From contig CP121458.1 of the NCBI GenBank assembly GCA_029690005.1, forward strand, positions 1,426,001-1,490,000: DNA of 64,000 nucleotides, written 5' to 3'. The notes under the pieces are model-generated. The model searched no databases. It was not told where the DNA came from and saw only the letters and a program-made list of their open reading frames with translations. This document shows, one piece after another, positions 36,639-47,800 of this stretch. The DNA comes from Prescottella defluvii (GTDB lineage Bacteria > Actinomycetota > Actinomycetes > Mycobacteriales > Mycobacteriaceae). How positions within the stretch are numbered: the stretch's first letter is position 1; each line of letters begins with the position of its first letter. The position numbers and the translations under genes were made by a program.

Positions 36639-37442
36639 TCAGCGCTTGCGGACCACGAGCACCAGGTTGCTCACCAGCAGCTCGCGCAGGACGGGGATCC
36701 TCACCATCCACCACGCCCAGCGCGGGTGGTAGCGCGGGAAGGCGGCCAGGACGTCACCGCCGGTCTGCGCCTTCGCCCACCGCAGGCCGTCCTTCGCGCC
36801 GATGTCGAACAGCGAGACGCCGAACCGGTTCTTCGGTTCCTTGCCCTGTGTGCGGCGGTAGCGCCGGGCCGCGTACTCGCCGCCGAGGTAGTGCCACGGC
36901 CCGGTCTCGTGCCCGCCGAACGGCCCCCACCACAGCGTGTACGACAGCACCATCAGCCCGCCGGGCTTCGTCACCCGCAGCATCTCCTCGGCCATCACCC
37001 ACGGCTGCGCGACGTGCTCGGCGACGTTCGACGAGAAGCACACGTCGACCGCGTCCGAGCGGATCGGCAACGCCAGGCCGGACCCGCGGATCGAGTCACC
37101 GACGCTCAGCCCGGCCGCGTGCATCTCCGACGGGTCCGGTTCGACGGGGACGTACCGGGCGCCGGCCTTGCCGAACGCGTCGGCGAAGTAGCCGGGGCCT
37201 CCGCCGACGTCGAGAACGGTCGTCCCGGTCAGGTCCCGCTCGGTGAGCCCGCGGTAGAGGTCGCCGATCAGTTCGACCGAGTCGCGGGCGAGCGCGCCGT
37301 AGAACAGGTCCGGGTCGGTCTGCTCGTACCGGAAGTCGCCGAGCAGTGCGACCGACCGCTTCAGGGTCGCGCGACGGGCGAAATACCGGGTCACATCGGG
37401 TGCGCGGGTGGGGACGACACGGCGTGCGCGGGCGGAGATCAC
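36639..37442 (-). CDS. SAM-dependent methyltransferase (Rv0224c-like)
   Basis: A 267-residue class I methyltransferase. Motif I is TVLDVGGGPGYFADAF, followed by VEPDPSEMHAAG and FSSNVAEHVAQPWVMAEEML. A Trp-rich middle part (LWWGPFGGHETGPWHYLGG) is characteristic of this group. By position between an aldehyde dehydrogenase and a glycosyltransferase it corresponds to Rv0224c of M. tuberculosis. The substrate is unknown; the envelope-polysaccharide neighbourhood suggests a glycan or lipid. Confidence 0.88.
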   Translation of the reverse strand: MISARARRVVPTRAPDVTRYFARRATLKRSVALLGDFRYEQTDPDLFYGALARDSVELIGDLYRGLTERDLTGTTVLDVGGGPGYFADAFGKAGARYVPVEPDPSEMHAAGLSVGDSIRGSGLALPIRSDAVDVCFSSNVAEHVAQPWVMAEEMLRVTKPGGLMVLSYTLWWGPFGGHETGPWHYLGGEYAARRYRRTQGKEPKNRFGVSLFDIGAKDGLRWAKAQTGGDVLAAFPRYHPRWAWWMVRIPVLRELLVSNLVLVVRKR

Positions 37443-37580
37443 GGGAGGAACCTTAGCGATCGGACATATCGCGGCCCTGTTCGCCGGGTTCCGTTACTTG
37501 GCGGTAGGGCGCGCCGCGTCCAGCCGATAAGGTGTGTCGCAGGCGACCGAGCCGAGCCGAGCCAGTGAGGGGGCACGCAC

Positions 37581-38818
37581 GTGCGAGAGGTTCTCCTGCT
37601 GTGCTGGCGCGACACCGGGCATCCCCAGGGCGGTGGCAGCGAGCGGTACCTCGAGGAGGTCGGTGCGGGTCTCGCCCGCCGCGGCATCAAGGTCACCCTC
37701 CGCACCGCCGGCTATCCCGGAGCCCCGCGCGAGGAGATCGTCGACGGCGTCCGGATCAGCCGCGGCGGCGGGCGGCTGACGGTGTATCCGCGGGCCCTCG
37801 GCGCGATCGTCGCCGGACGTCTCGGCCTCGGCCCGCTCGCCGGACTGCGCCCGACGCCGTCATCGACACCCAGAACGGCATCCCCTTCTTCTCCCGGACC
37901 GTCGCCGGTGCGCCGGTCACCGTGCTGGTCCACCACTGTCACCGCGAGCAGTGGCCCGTCGCCGGTCGGCTCATGGGACACATCGGCTGGTGGATCGAGT
38001 CGTGGCTCTCCCCGCGAGTGCACCGCGACAGTCAGTACCTGACGGTGTCGTTGCCGTCGGCCGACGAACTCACCGATCTGGGCGTCGAGCGGGAGCGAAT
38101 TGCCGTGGTGCGCAACGGTGCCGACGCCATCCCGGACGGTGTCGAGCCCGGCGGCGGTCACACTCGCACGGAGCACCCGAGCGTGTGCGTGCTGTCGCGG
38201 CTGGTGCCGCACAAGCAGATCGAGGATGCCCTCGCGGCGGTCGCGCAGCTGCGCCGGACCATCCCGACCCTGCACCTCGACGTCATCGGCGGCGGCTGGT
38301 GGGAGCAGAACCTCCGCGAGCGGGCCGACGAACTCGGCATCGGTGACGCGGTCACCTTCCACGGCCACGTCTCGGAGGACCGCAAGCACGAACTGCTCGC
38401 GCAGGCGTGGGTGCACGTCATGCCGTCGCGCAAGGAGGGCTGGGGGCTGGCGGTGATCGAGGCCGCGCAGCACGGGGTCCCCACCGTCGGCTACCGCAGC
38501 TCCAAGGGACTCACCGACTCGATCATCGACGGGGTGACGGGCCTGCTGGTCGGCGGGGACTCCGACGACGCTGCCGCGGATCGGGCGGCCGCGGTCCCGG
38601 CGCTGGCGTCCGCCGTCGAATCGCTGCTGCTCGACGCCGAACTGCGCGCCGACCTCGGCCGCAAGGCGCGGCTGCGGGCCCTCGAGTTCTCGTGGGAGCA
38701 GACCGCGGCCGGGGTGTACGCCGTGCTCGCGTCGTCAGCGACGGGACGGCACGTGTCGGGGCTCATCGCCGGCACCGAAGCCCCGACGTTGACGGCGCCG
38801 GGTCTGCAGGACGCCTAG
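37581..38818 (+). CDS. GT4-type glycosyltransferase (frameshift near 37853)
   Basis: About 412 residues after restoring one C near 37853. The N-terminal domain has GHPQGGGSERYLEEVGAGLA and TVLVHHCHREQWP. The C-terminal nucleotide-sugar domain has CVLSRLVPHKQIEDAL, HVMPSRKEGWGLAVIEAAQ and GLTDSIIDGVTGLLV with the EX7E pattern of GT-B retaining enzymes. It corresponds by position to Rv0225. The 3' end overlaps the next leftward gene by 84 bases antisense. Acceptor and sugar are unknown. Confidence 0.9.
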
Positions 38819-40500
38819 CGCGCTGCCCACCAGCAGCGCGGCCCACACGACGTGGGCTGCGAGCGCGGGCGCGCGGCCCTCGCCGAGGTCCGGGGAACGG
38901 TGCCGGGCACGCGGTACAGCGCCAACTCGTCGTCCGAGAACACCGGCTCGAGCTGGTCGAGGGTGCGCTGCGAGTCCCCGAGCGGCCCGGGCGTGGTGCG
39001 TTCGACGAGCACCCACCGCACGTGCTCCGCGTTGAGGTCTTTCGGGCCGGCCCCGGTGAGCAGCATCCGTTCGACGCGCGTCGCGCGGGCGCCCTCACCC
39101 TCGACGGTCGCCGTCTGTCCGACGACCAGCTGACCGGTCTGCAGTACGTCCACCGGCAGCATCCGCGGCGCCGGGTCGAGGACCGGTAGATCGCCGCTGT
39201 AGGGGAACTTGCGAAACATGCCCGCGGGCAGCACGGCCACGTCGCCGGCATCGACCGACGCGTCCAAGTGGTCGGCGACGATCTGCCACGACGCCGGATA
39301 CTGCACCGGCCGCAGCGCGCCGCCGACGCCCCACACCAGATCGGGCAGTGCCAGAACGATCGCCGCGACGGCCCCGACCGGGACCGCGCCGGGCAACGAG
39401 ACCCGCGCGGACAGCGCGCGCACCCCGGCCGCGGCGGCGAGCGCGTACAGCGGGGCCGCGAGCGCCACCCACTTCTGGGTGTCGCGCAGCAGCCCGGCGC
39501 CCGGCACGTGCACGACGGCCCACTCGCCGACCGGCAGACCCCACCCGGTGGCGCCCAGCGCGGGCAGCAGCACCGCCGCCACGGCGAGCACCGCGAGCGC
39601 GGCGATCACCGGATGGCGTCGGTGCCGCCACAGCGCCGGCAGGCCGCACGCGACCACCGCGAGCAGAAGGACCGTTCCCGCGACCGCCCACAGCGACGTC
39701 CGCGATCCCGGAACCGCGGTGCCGTTCCAGATTCCGCCGAGCCCCGCGAGGCTGCCGATCGTCCCGAGGCCGGGCTCGGCGCGGGCCGCGAACGCCGCGA
39801 CGCCCGCCGGATCCGACGTCCCGCCGCCCCCGGACAGCGCGGTCGCCGCCAGCCACGGCGCCGACGCGACCACGAACAGCAGCACCGTCCGCAGCAGGCG
39901 CGGCACTACGGCGCCGCGGCCGCCCGGCGCGGCGAGGACGGCCAACGCGACGACGACGGCCAACAGCGCTCCCGTCGGCGTCAGCGCGGCGGCCGCCAGG
40001 CACAGCGCCAGTACCCACCAGCCGCCCGGGCGTCCGCGTCGGATCGCGACGACCGCGCACACGATCCACGGCAGCGCCGCGTACCCGGTGAGCAGGCTCC
40101 AGTGGCCTTGCAGCAGCCGCTCGCCCACGTACGGGTTCCAGAGCATCACCGTCGACGCCACCAGTTGCGGCCCGAGCCCGGTGCCGGGCAACAGCACCGC
40201 GACCATGCGCGCCGCACCCCACCCGGCCAGCCACAGCGCCGCGAGGAGGATCGTCTTCACCACCAGCCCGCCGTCGATGACGGAACCGAGCACCGCGACC
40301 AGCCAGTCCTGCGGGACGGCGCGGGCCGCGGCGTCCGTCAGCCCCAACGCCGAATCGGTGAGGTACGAGCGCGGCGTGCTCACGGCGTCGCGGATCAGGA
40401 GATAGCCGGGGCCCAGCAGCGGTCCCAGGACCAGCGCGGCCAGCGCCAGGCTGTACAGGATCGGCACCGCCCGCGTCAGTGTCGTGCGCCGTGCCGTCAT
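38735..40500 (-). CDS. Polytopic membrane protein of the envelope cluster, Rv0226c-like (frameshift near 38893)
   Basis: About 588 residues with at least ten hydrophobic segments and an extracytoplasmic part between residues 440 and 540. One lost base near 38893 separates it from its last transmembrane helix, HVVWAALLVGSALGVLQ. Features such as STVMLWNPYVGERLLQGHW and LLRDTQKWVALAAP recall GT-C-type membrane proteins. The ATG at 40500 diverges from the flippase gene 32 bases away. A role in lipoglycan or polysaccharide assembly is inferred from the cluster only. Confidence 0.75.
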
Positions 40501-40532
40501 GACGCGCACCTTACTGGTGCGATCATGGGCGA

Positions 40533-41741
40533 ATGCCACGCCAATCGCTGTCCGGCTCCACCGTCGCCGGGATGACGATGGTGACAGTCGGATCGATGAC
40601 GGCGAACATCGCGGCCTACCTGCTCGCGCTGCCCGCCCTGCGGTGGCTCGGCCCCGCCGGATACGGCGAGTTCGCGAGCCTGCTCGCCGCGCAACTCGTG
40701 CTCGCGGTGCCGGCGCTGGCCCTGCAGACCGTGGTGGCCCGGGAAGTGGTCCACGGTAAGCCGACCGCGGCGCTGCGGGCGCTCGGCTACCGCTGCGCGG
40801 CCATCGTCGGCGTCGTCGCACTGGTGCTCGTCCCGATCATGTCGTGGGCGCTCGACACCAGCCTCGGTGCGACGGCGTCGGCCCTCGTCGCGGCGCCCCT
40901 GCTCGTACTCCTCGGGACCGAGCAGGGCCTGCTGCAGGGCGCCGGCAGGTTCGCTGAACTGAGCGTCGTGCTGGCCGGTGCCGGGATCGCCAAGGTCGCA
41001 CCCGCCGTCGCGGTGCTGGCGGTCGGCGGCGGCCCCGGGCCGACCCTGCTCGCCGGCGCCGCCGGCACCGGAGTCATGGCGTTCGTCGCGAGGCTGATCG
41101 CCGGCCGACGCGCGTCCGTCACCGACGGCGAGGGCGGCGCGGCGAGCATCGGCGTCGCGACGGTGCTGCGGGCGTCGCAGGTTCAGCTTGCGCTGATCGC
41201 GCTGTCGTCGATGGATCTGGTGATCGCGCGCATGGTGCTCGACTCGCACGACGCCGGCCTGTACGCGGCCGGCGCGGTCGCGACCAAGGCCGCCTTCTGG
41301 CTGCCGCAGGCCATCGGCGTCGTGCTCTACCCCAAGATGGCGAATCCCGAGCACTCCGCGGCGGCGGTCCGGTCCGCGCTGGGCGTGCTGACCGCCCTCG
41401 GCGCCGTCCTCGTAGTGGGTGCCGCCATCGCCGCCCCGCTGGCGCCGATCCTGTTCGGCGGCGACTACGCCCCGGTCCAGGGCATCCTGTGGATGTTCGC
41501 GTGGAACGGTGCCGCACTCGCGGTGCTGCAGGGCGCGCTGCTGTCGGCGATCGCCGGCGACCGCACCTACCTCGCGATCGTCGCGTGGGTGGGCCTGGCG
41601 GTCGAGGCGACGCTGATGTTCACCGTCGCCGACACCGTCCGCCAATTCATCACCGTCGCGGCCTGTGTGGCGACCGTGACCGCCGCGACCGCCTCGCTAC
41701 TCGCGGTGCGCGGCGCCCGCTCCGACGTCCCGACGAACTAG
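40533..41741 (+). CDS. Wzx/MATE-type polysaccharide flippase-like membrane protein
   Basis: A 402-residue protein with 10-12 transmembrane segments. The start MVTVGSMTANIAAYLLALPA and the RWLGPAGYGEFASLLAAQL segment are typical of oligosaccharide flippases of the MVF/Wzx group. QLALIALSSMDLVIARMVL follows in the second half. It likely moves a lipid-linked glycan across the membrane. It sits in the envelope cluster, is divergent from the polytopic protein, and overlaps the next leftward gene by four bases at the stops. Confidence 0.85.
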   Translation: MPRQSLSGSTVAGMTMVTVGSMTANIAAYLLALPALRWLGPAGYGEFASLLAAQLVLAVPALALQTVVAREVVHGKPTAALRALGYRCAAIVGVVALVLVPIMSWALDTSLGATASALVAAPLLVLLGTEQGLLQGAGRFAELSVVLAGAGIAKVAPAVAVLAVGGGPGPTLLAGAAGTGVMAFVARLIAGRRASVTDGEGGAASIGVATVLRASQVQLALIALSSMDLVIARMVLDSHDAGLYAAGAVATKAAFWLPQAIGVVLYPKMANPEHSAAAVRSALGVLTALGAVLVVGAAIAAPLAPILFGGDYAPVQGILWMFAWNGAALAVLQGALLSAIAGDRTYLAIVAWVGLAVEATLMFTVADTVRQFITVAACVATVTAATASLLAVRGARSDVPTN

Positions 41742-42211
41742 GGCGCCGCGGTCGCCGGCGCCGGGCTCGGCGACCACACCACTCGAATCGCGAACACACT
41801 GGCTGCACTGATCAGCAGGAAGGGCGCGGCGAAGAGGATCTCGCCAGCGGGCGACAGTCGATGAGCCCACGAGGTGCCGTCGTCGGGATAGTCCGGACGG
41901 CCGGTGAACAGAGCCGCCAAGAAGTCGGCGACGCCGAGCAGGCCGGGCGCCGCCAGCACGACGAGTCCGACGGTCGCGACCACACCACCGAATCGCGGCG
42001 ACCGCGGAGTGAGGTAGCCGCCGAATGCCGCGAGCAGCATCGCCGGAACCAGGACGACCGAGCCGAATGCAAGGACCAGCATCCAGTTGGCTGCCACGTC
42101 GGCGAGGACGTCGCGAGAGTGCTCGCGAGTCTCGACGGTGACCACAGAAACGACGAAAAGCAGCAGGGGAGCCGCCGCGATCCCGTACGTCCACCGCCGC
42201 ACACTGTGCAT
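41738..42211 (-). CDS. Small four-helix membrane protein of unknown function
   Basis: A 157-residue protein with four hydrophobic segments (for example LLLFVVSVVTVET and VVATVGLVVLAAPGLLGVADF). The loops hold a single acidic stretch, GRPDYPDDGTSWAH. No family is recognised. It lies between the flippase and DUF3068 genes. A strong terminator of the DUF3068 gene separates it from that neighbour, so it has its own promoter or depends on readthrough. Confidence 0.65.
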   Translation of the reverse strand: MHSVRRWTYGIAAAPLLLFVVSVVTVETREHSRDVLADVAANWMLVLAFGSVVLVPAMLLAAFGGYLTPRSPRFGGVVATVGLVVLAAPGLLGVADFLAALFTGRPDYPDDGTSWAHRLSPAGEILFAAPFLLISAASVFAIRVVWSPSPAPATAAP

Positions 42212-42261
42212 GCGCTCAGCCTGGCACGGAAGGGCAGCGAGTCCGCGCAACCCGCCGAAAA

Positions 42262-42294
42262 AGAACCCCCGCACGGTGATCCGTGCGGGGTTCT
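42262..42294 (-). terminator. Intrinsic terminator of the DUF3068 gene
   Basis: On the minus strand AGAACCCCGCACGG pairs with CCGTGCGGGGGTTCT across a four-base loop, followed by a TTTTT run. This is the most classical rho-independent terminator in the window. It lies 20 bases after the stop. Confidence 0.9.
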
Positions 42295-42313
42295 GCGCGT
42301 CAGAGAGCGCCGA

Positions 42314-43459
42314 CTACTGCTGGCGCGGCGGTTCGGTGAAGCCGCCCTGGTCCAGATTGACCGTGGGGAACTCCTCGGTCTTGTCCGACGTCCAGTCGTG
42401 ATCCTCGGCCTGACCCGACCCGTTGGGCGGGGTCTGCGGGCCGCCCTCGGGGGCGCCCTTCTTGCCGCGGCCGCCGCGGATACCGATCACGAGACCGGCG
42501 ATCAGCGCGATCACGCCGAGGATGCCGGCCACGATCGGCAGGGTGCGACCGAACAGCGACAGCTTGTCCTGGCCATCCTTGGCCTGGCCGATCTGGTACT
42601 CGATGGTGTTCTCGTCGAACGGCAGCGTGACCTTGAGGACCGTGACCTCGGGCTTGGCCTTGTCGCGGGCGTAGTACTGGTACAGCTGCTCCTGGCCGTT
42701 GATGACGACGCCGGTGATCGGGTCGACCCACACGTCACGCACGTTGGTGTACCAGCGGCTCATCGTGATCGGCTGGTCTTCGCCGGGCACACCCCACGTC
42801 TTGGCGGGCAGGGTCAGCTTGTTGGTCGGATCGCCAGGCACGACCTTCGACAGGTCGGTGGGCTCGACCGTCTGGTTGTAGTGGTAGACCTTCATTCCGT
42901 TGATCTCGGTTTCCTCAACGAAATTGATGTCATTGCTCTGGCGGGTGTTCAGATCGAAGTACGGGTAGCTCTTCTTCTCCGCGTCGAACGGCCACTTGTA
43001 CTGCAGACCGGTGTGGGAGACCTCCTCGGCCGGGACCAACGACGACGTCTGGATGGTGCCGACCGGCGGCTCCACCGGCATCGCGCTGACGCGGTCCGCG
43101 GTCAGCCGGTCCACGGTTGCCGCGAGCAGGCCCGTCTCACCCTGCTTGTCGGTGCGCCGCACCGTCTGGCCGGCCTGGAGCGAAATGACTTCCGCGTCCG
43201 AGGGCTGCTCCGTGATGACGTAGCGCTGTGCGACGATCGGTACGTTCGTGTTGACCTGGGCCTTGCCGGCGAGGAGCGCCTTGGAGTCCAGCACGTCACC
43301 ATTGCCGGTGGCCACCGTGGTGACTTCGAGATCGAGGGGGGTCTTCTTCAGCTTGCCGACGGTGTACGCCGGAATGAGCAGTGCGACGGCCAGCAGGAAG
43401 GTCCCGAGGCCTACCAGAATGCACGCAAGTATCCTGCTCCGGCCTGAGCGCTCGGCCAT
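42314..43459 (-). CDS. DUF3068 membrane protein (lipoglycan maturation family)
   Basis: A 381-residue protein. One N-terminal transmembrane helix (ILACILVGLGTFLLAVALLI) is followed by a large extracytoplasmic domain, a second helix (LPIVAGILGVIALIAGLVIG) and a short Gly/Pro-rich cytoplasmic tail. Family-type segments are SRWYTNVRDVWVDPITGVV and GQEQLYQYYARD. It corresponds by position to Rv0227c. Homologues in Corynebacterineae have been linked to lipomannan/lipoarabinomannan maturation. The ATG at 43459 is used; the longer frame runs through the promoter. Confidence 0.88.
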   Translation of the reverse strand: MAERSGRSRILACILVGLGTFLLAVALLIPAYTVGKLKKTPLDLEVTTVATGNGDVLDSKALLAGKAQVNTNVPIVAQRYVITEQPSDAEVISLQAGQTVRRTDKQGETGLLAATVDRLTADRVSAMPVEPPVGTIQTSSLVPAEEVSHTGLQYKWPFDAEKKSYPYFDLNTRQSNDINFVEETEINGMKVYHYNQTVEPTDLSKVVPGDPTNKLTLPAKTWGVPGEDQPITMSRWYTNVRDVWVDPITGVVINGQEQLYQYYARDKAKPEVTVLKVTLPFDENTIEYQIGQAKDGQDKLSLFGRTLPIVAGILGVIALIAGLVIGIRGGRGKKGAPEGGPQTPPNGSGQAEDHDWTSDKTEEFPTVNLDQGGFTEPPRQQ

Positions 43460-43471
43460 GCTGTCTCCTAA

Positions 43472-43490
43472 CTCAATGTTCTGAATTGAG
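43472..43490. promoter_or_regulatory. Inverted repeat in the DUF3068/acyltransferase divergent region
   Basis: CTCAAT-GTTCTGA-ATTGAG is a perfect 6-7-6 inverted repeat 13-31 bases upstream of the DUF3068 start, in the 203-base divergent region. It could be an operator or promoter element. No regulator is assigned. Confidence 0.4.
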
Positions 43491-43662
43491 GTACCCCCAC
43501 CGGCAGCGTGCCCGCTGCACGGGTCGCACGGTGCCCACATCTGCGACACCACGTGAGCCCAGACACTAACAGTCCAGCTGTCTCATTTGCGTCAGCACGT
43601 GCGTTAGGGATCGTTCAGGTCGCTCTTTCGGTTCCACAACGACCCGGGCACACTTGACGGCG

Positions 43663-44862
43663 ATGAAAAGCTCACACCTCGCCACGGCGGCTCCCGTCGG
43701 CAATCCCCGGGCGTTCGTACCGGCGCTCGAGGGGATGCGCGGATTCGCGGCGTTCGGTGTGCTGGTGACGCACGTGGCGTTCCAGACCGGGGCCACCGGG
43801 GATCCGGTGATCGGCCGCATCTGGGGTCGGTTCGACCTCGCGGTGGCGGTGTTCTTCGCGCTGTCGGGCTTCCTGTTGTGGCGTCCGCACGCGGCGGCCG
43901 CCCGCGGCCTCGGCGCGCCGCCGACCATCGCCAAGTACTGGCTCAACCGCGCCGCGCGCATCCTGCCCGCCTATTGGGTGGTGGTGGCTCTGGTGCTGGC
44001 GTTCCTGCCCGCGGCCGGGGGCGGCTGGAAGGTGTGGACCGCGAACCTGGCGCTGGTGCAGGTCTTCGTGCCCCTGACGCTCACCGAGGGGCTCGCCCAG
44101 ATGTGGTCGCTGTCGGTGGAGGTGGCGTTCTACCTGCTGATGCCGATCCTCGCGCTGACACTGGTGCGGCTGCGTGGTTCGGCGGCCCGGTTCCGGGTCC
44201 CGGCGCTGCTCGGCCTGGCGCTGGTGAGCCTGACGTGGGCATTCCTGCCGGTGCCCGCGCCCGAGGGCATCCACCACGACAACTGGTTGCCGGGCTACAT
44301 CCCGTGGTTCGCGGCGGGCATGCTGCTGGCCGAGCTCGCGATGGTCGGCGGGACGTGGGTGCACCGGCTGGCCGAGCACCGGGTGTGGATGGCGACGATC
44401 GCGGTGGTGGCGTTCGCGCTGTCGACGACGTGGCTGGCCGGCCCGGAGGGGCTGGTGCGGGCCGCGCCGTGGCAGTACGCGACCAAGATCGCCCTGGGTG
44501 CGGTGATGAGCTTCGCGCTGCTCGCGCCGCTGGTGCTGGCCGGACATCGGCACCGCATCCTGGCGAGTCCCGTCGCGCTGGCGGTGGGACGGTGGTCCTA
44601 CGGCCTGTTCATCTGGCATCTGGCGGTGCTGACGACCGTCTTCCCGATGTTCGGCATCGCCCCGTTCAACGGCAACTTCGGGTTCGTCCTCGCCGTCACC
44701 TCGGTGCTGAGCATCGCGGTGGCGTCGGCCAGCTACGCGCTCGTCGAGGAACCCGCCCGGCGCGCCGTCAAGCGCTGGGAGAAGCGCCGCCACATCGGTG
44801 AGCGCGACAGCGGCAGCGCCGCGACGCCGACGCAGACGACGCCGATCAGCGCGAAGAGCTGA
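43663..44862 (+). CDS. Acyltransferase-3 family integral membrane protein (Rv0228-like)
   Basis: A 399-residue membrane O-acyltransferase of the AT3 group with about ten helices. The N-terminal signature FVPALEGMRGFAAFGVLVTH holds the key region after the first helix. DLAVAVFFALSGFLLWRP and GLAQMWSLSVEVAFYLLMP are typical. It likely acylates a cell-wall glycan or lipid. An in-frame TTG nine bases upstream (43654) is an alternative start. Its 3' end overlaps the aftD 3' end by 130 bases antisense. Confidence 0.88.
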   Translation: MKSSHLATAAPVGNPRAFVPALEGMRGFAAFGVLVTHVAFQTGATGDPVIGRIWGRFDLAVAVFFALSGFLLWRPHAAAARGLGAPPTIAKYWLNRAARILPAYWVVVALVLAFLPAAGGGWKVWTANLALVQVFVPLTLTEGLAQMWSLSVEVAFYLLMPILALTLVRLRGSAARFRVPALLGLALVSLTWAFLPVPAPEGIHHDNWLPGYIPWFAAGMLLAELAMVGGTWVHRLAEHRVWMATIAVVAFALSTTWLAGPEGLVRAAPWQYATKIALGAVMSFALLAPLVLAGHRHRILASPVALAVGRWSYGLFIWHLAVLTTVFPMFGIAPFNGNFGFVLAVTSVLSIAVASASYALVEEPARRAVKRWEKRRHIGERDSGSAATPTQTTPISAKS

Positions 44863-47800
44863 ATCAGGAACGAGTGCCCCACGTAGCCGCCGGCGGCCCG
44901 CCACGGACCGGTCGACAGCAGCACCGACGCGATCACGACGGAAACCCCTGCGACACCGACGAGAACCCGCGCCGCGTACGCCGGTCCACGCCACCGTGAC
45001 AGGCCCAGCGCCCCGGCCGAGACGAGCACCGCGACCAGCGTGCCGACCGGTCCGGCGACCAGCGTCGCGACGGCCGTCACCCCGACGGCCGCGGCCACGA
45101 CGCTCCGCCACGGGCGCGGTGCGGGTCCGAGTTCGGGGGCGCGCCGCCGCGGGACCAGCGCCAGCAGCGCCAGCGGAATCAACAGCAACAGCCCGAATGC
45201 GATTCCGGCGCGGTACCAGCGATCAGACGGGAACGTGAGGGTGACGGTGCCGCTCGTGTCGGCGGGCACGATCCAGCCCTGCTGCCACCCGCCGACCACG
45301 ACGGGCTGCAGTTCGGTGCCGTCCGGCGCGGTCGCGACCCATCCGACGTTGGTGCTCTCGGGCACCACCAGTAGTCGGTCTGTGCGGGAGGCGGTGACGT
45401 CGAGTTCCCGGAGGTTCTCGGTCCAGCGTCCGACGGCGGGGGAGGTGGGGGAGGCGGCCGGGGGCGCGGGCGCCGCGTTCAGCTGCAGGCCGTCGACGGT
45501 GAACGCCGCGCCGGGCGCGACGACGACGTCCTGACGGCCCGCGGGAAGCGGGACGGCGTCCGGCGTGCACGGGGTCGCGGTCACCGGCTGCCCCGACGCC
45601 AACTGGCGGGTGGTCGCGGCGATCGACATCCGCACCGGCGTACCGCCGATCACGATCGTGGGTCCGGCGTCGCATCCGAGCGTCACGGTGCGCTCGGACG
45701 GTCCGGTCGCGGTGCCGGGCACGGGTTTGCCGTCGGCCCCGAGCGCGACGACCTCCGACAGGCCGGCCGGCTGCAGCTGCAGGAAGCCGAGCCCGGTCCG
45801 GTCGAGGACGTCGGTCCACTTCACCAGCGACAGCACGATGGTGTCGGTGACGTGCGGCTCGAAGGGCGATCGTCTGCGGTGCGTGGGCCTTCTCTTCGGA
45901 GTCGTCGAGGTCGCGGGTCTGCGGGCCGTTGCCGAGGTTGACGGCGACGCGCGTCGGCGCGGCGGGCAGGTTGCCGGGGCTCGGGGTCAACTGCAGGCCG
46001 GTGACCAGGGTCGGTTGGGGGAGCTTGATCGTCAGGGTCGGTATTCCGCCCTTGCCCTGCGCGGTCTCCGCGGGAGCCGTCCACGACGTCGCGACGTCCC
46101 CGTCGACGGCGGCGCTCGCGGTGCCCCGCAGTTCGACGCCGTCCGACCCGCCGCTCGCGGTGACCGCTGCCGGGTCGGTGACGAGGGCGTCGAGGGCGGC
46201 GCCGGGGCGGGGCCGCAGCGTCAGCTTCGGGGTGACGGCCGTCGCGTCGGGCACCGACAGGGTGCGGGTGAAGGTTCCCGGCTCCTCGGGCGGCAGGATC
46301 AGCGCGCTGCTGCAGTGCACGCGGTCCGGGCCGTCGGCGCATCCCGCCCGTCCGGGCAGCTCCTGACCCAGATCCCAGCCGCGCACCTGGGCGCCCGCGG
46401 GCGTCGGGGGCAGGACGGTGCGGTGCACGATCGGCACGGGCACCGGGCCGCCCGACGAGTAGTCGTCGATCGACAGCTCGCTGATCCCGAACTGGAATCC
46501 GGGCGAACCGTCCTCGGTGTAGGTCGCGAGGATCCGCACCCACGGCGTGGTGCCCGACGGCAGCGACACGTCGACCGGCTCACCCGGCTTGTCGATCTTC
46601 ACCGACGTCGAGCCGTTCGGCGTCTCGATGCGCAGCCACTTCACGGGCGGGCCGAACGCGGCGGGACTGGTCGTCAGGTGCAGCATCCCGCGGGTGACGG
46701 GGGTGTCCAGGTCCACGCGCAGCCACTGCCCGCGCGCGGTCTCGAGACCGTTGCTGAGCCACGCGGTCGCGGGATCGCCGTCGACGGTCGCGGCCGGGCC
46801 GCTGCCCGGCGCGGTCCCGCCCAGCTGGGTGGCGTCCGACGCCGAACTGGAGACGGTGATCTTGGCGCCCGACCACTCGCCCTCGACCAGCGGCGCGCCC
46901 GGCACCGGGTAGTCGGGGACGGCGTTGTAGGTGCGGCGCGGGTCGTCGGGGCTGCGCAGCGCGGAGCTGTGGTTGTCGACCTGACCGAAGTCGGTCTCAC
47001 GGTCGGTGGGGGTGTCGGTGACGGTGACCGAACCGGCGTCGATCCCGGCCCGGTACGCGTCGGTCGCGAGCAGCGCGGGGCCGGTGACGGTGCCGTTCTC
47101 GGCGAGCCGCTGCAGCGACTCGGGTCCGCCCTGCACGACGGGCACCGTGCCCAGGTCCACGGTGTACGGCCCGGCGGGCGGCGTCGGACCGCTCGGCGAG
47201 GTCACCCGGTAGACCTCGATCGCCGGGTAGGCGGGGCGCAGGTCGCCGTCGACGACCACGTTCTCGGCGGCCGGGGGCGCGATGTCCTCACCGAACTGCG
47301 CCACCTTGGAGAATCCGGGCGATCCGTCGATCGTCTGGTGCACCAGGATCGGTCGCGCCGACCGCGACGTGTCGGGGTCGAGGTCGTTGCGCACGACGAC
47401 GTAGCGGATGCCCTGCCCGAGCAGCGTGTCGGCCAGACCCGCCGACGGGCGGCCGTCGGCGATGAGGCGCTGCACCGAGTCGAGCGCGCGGATCGCCCCC
47501 GGCGGGACGAGGGGCACGGCGTCGCGCACGGCCCACGGCGTCGAGGCGAGCGCCTGTAGCGGCTCGTCCCGCGTCAGTCCCCACACCTGGGCGCCGAACG
47601 GGGCACCGGGCACCACCAGCGCGCGTTCGGCGTCCGCGCCGTCGCCCGACCCGGCGGCGTTGTCGGCCAGCCACTGCGCCGTGTCGTGCCAGTACTGCGG
47701 CACCTCGTCGTACGCGCCGCGCGGGGCGAGCCGGCCGGACCACGCCAGCGACGTCGTGAGGGTCAGCGCGACGAGCAGCAGCGACGTGACCGCGACCAGC

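Noticed and set aside
43472..43490. Strong operator claim for CTCAAT-N7-ATTGAG
   Set aside because: Only one copy is seen and no regulator is nearby, so it is listed as a low-confidence element only.
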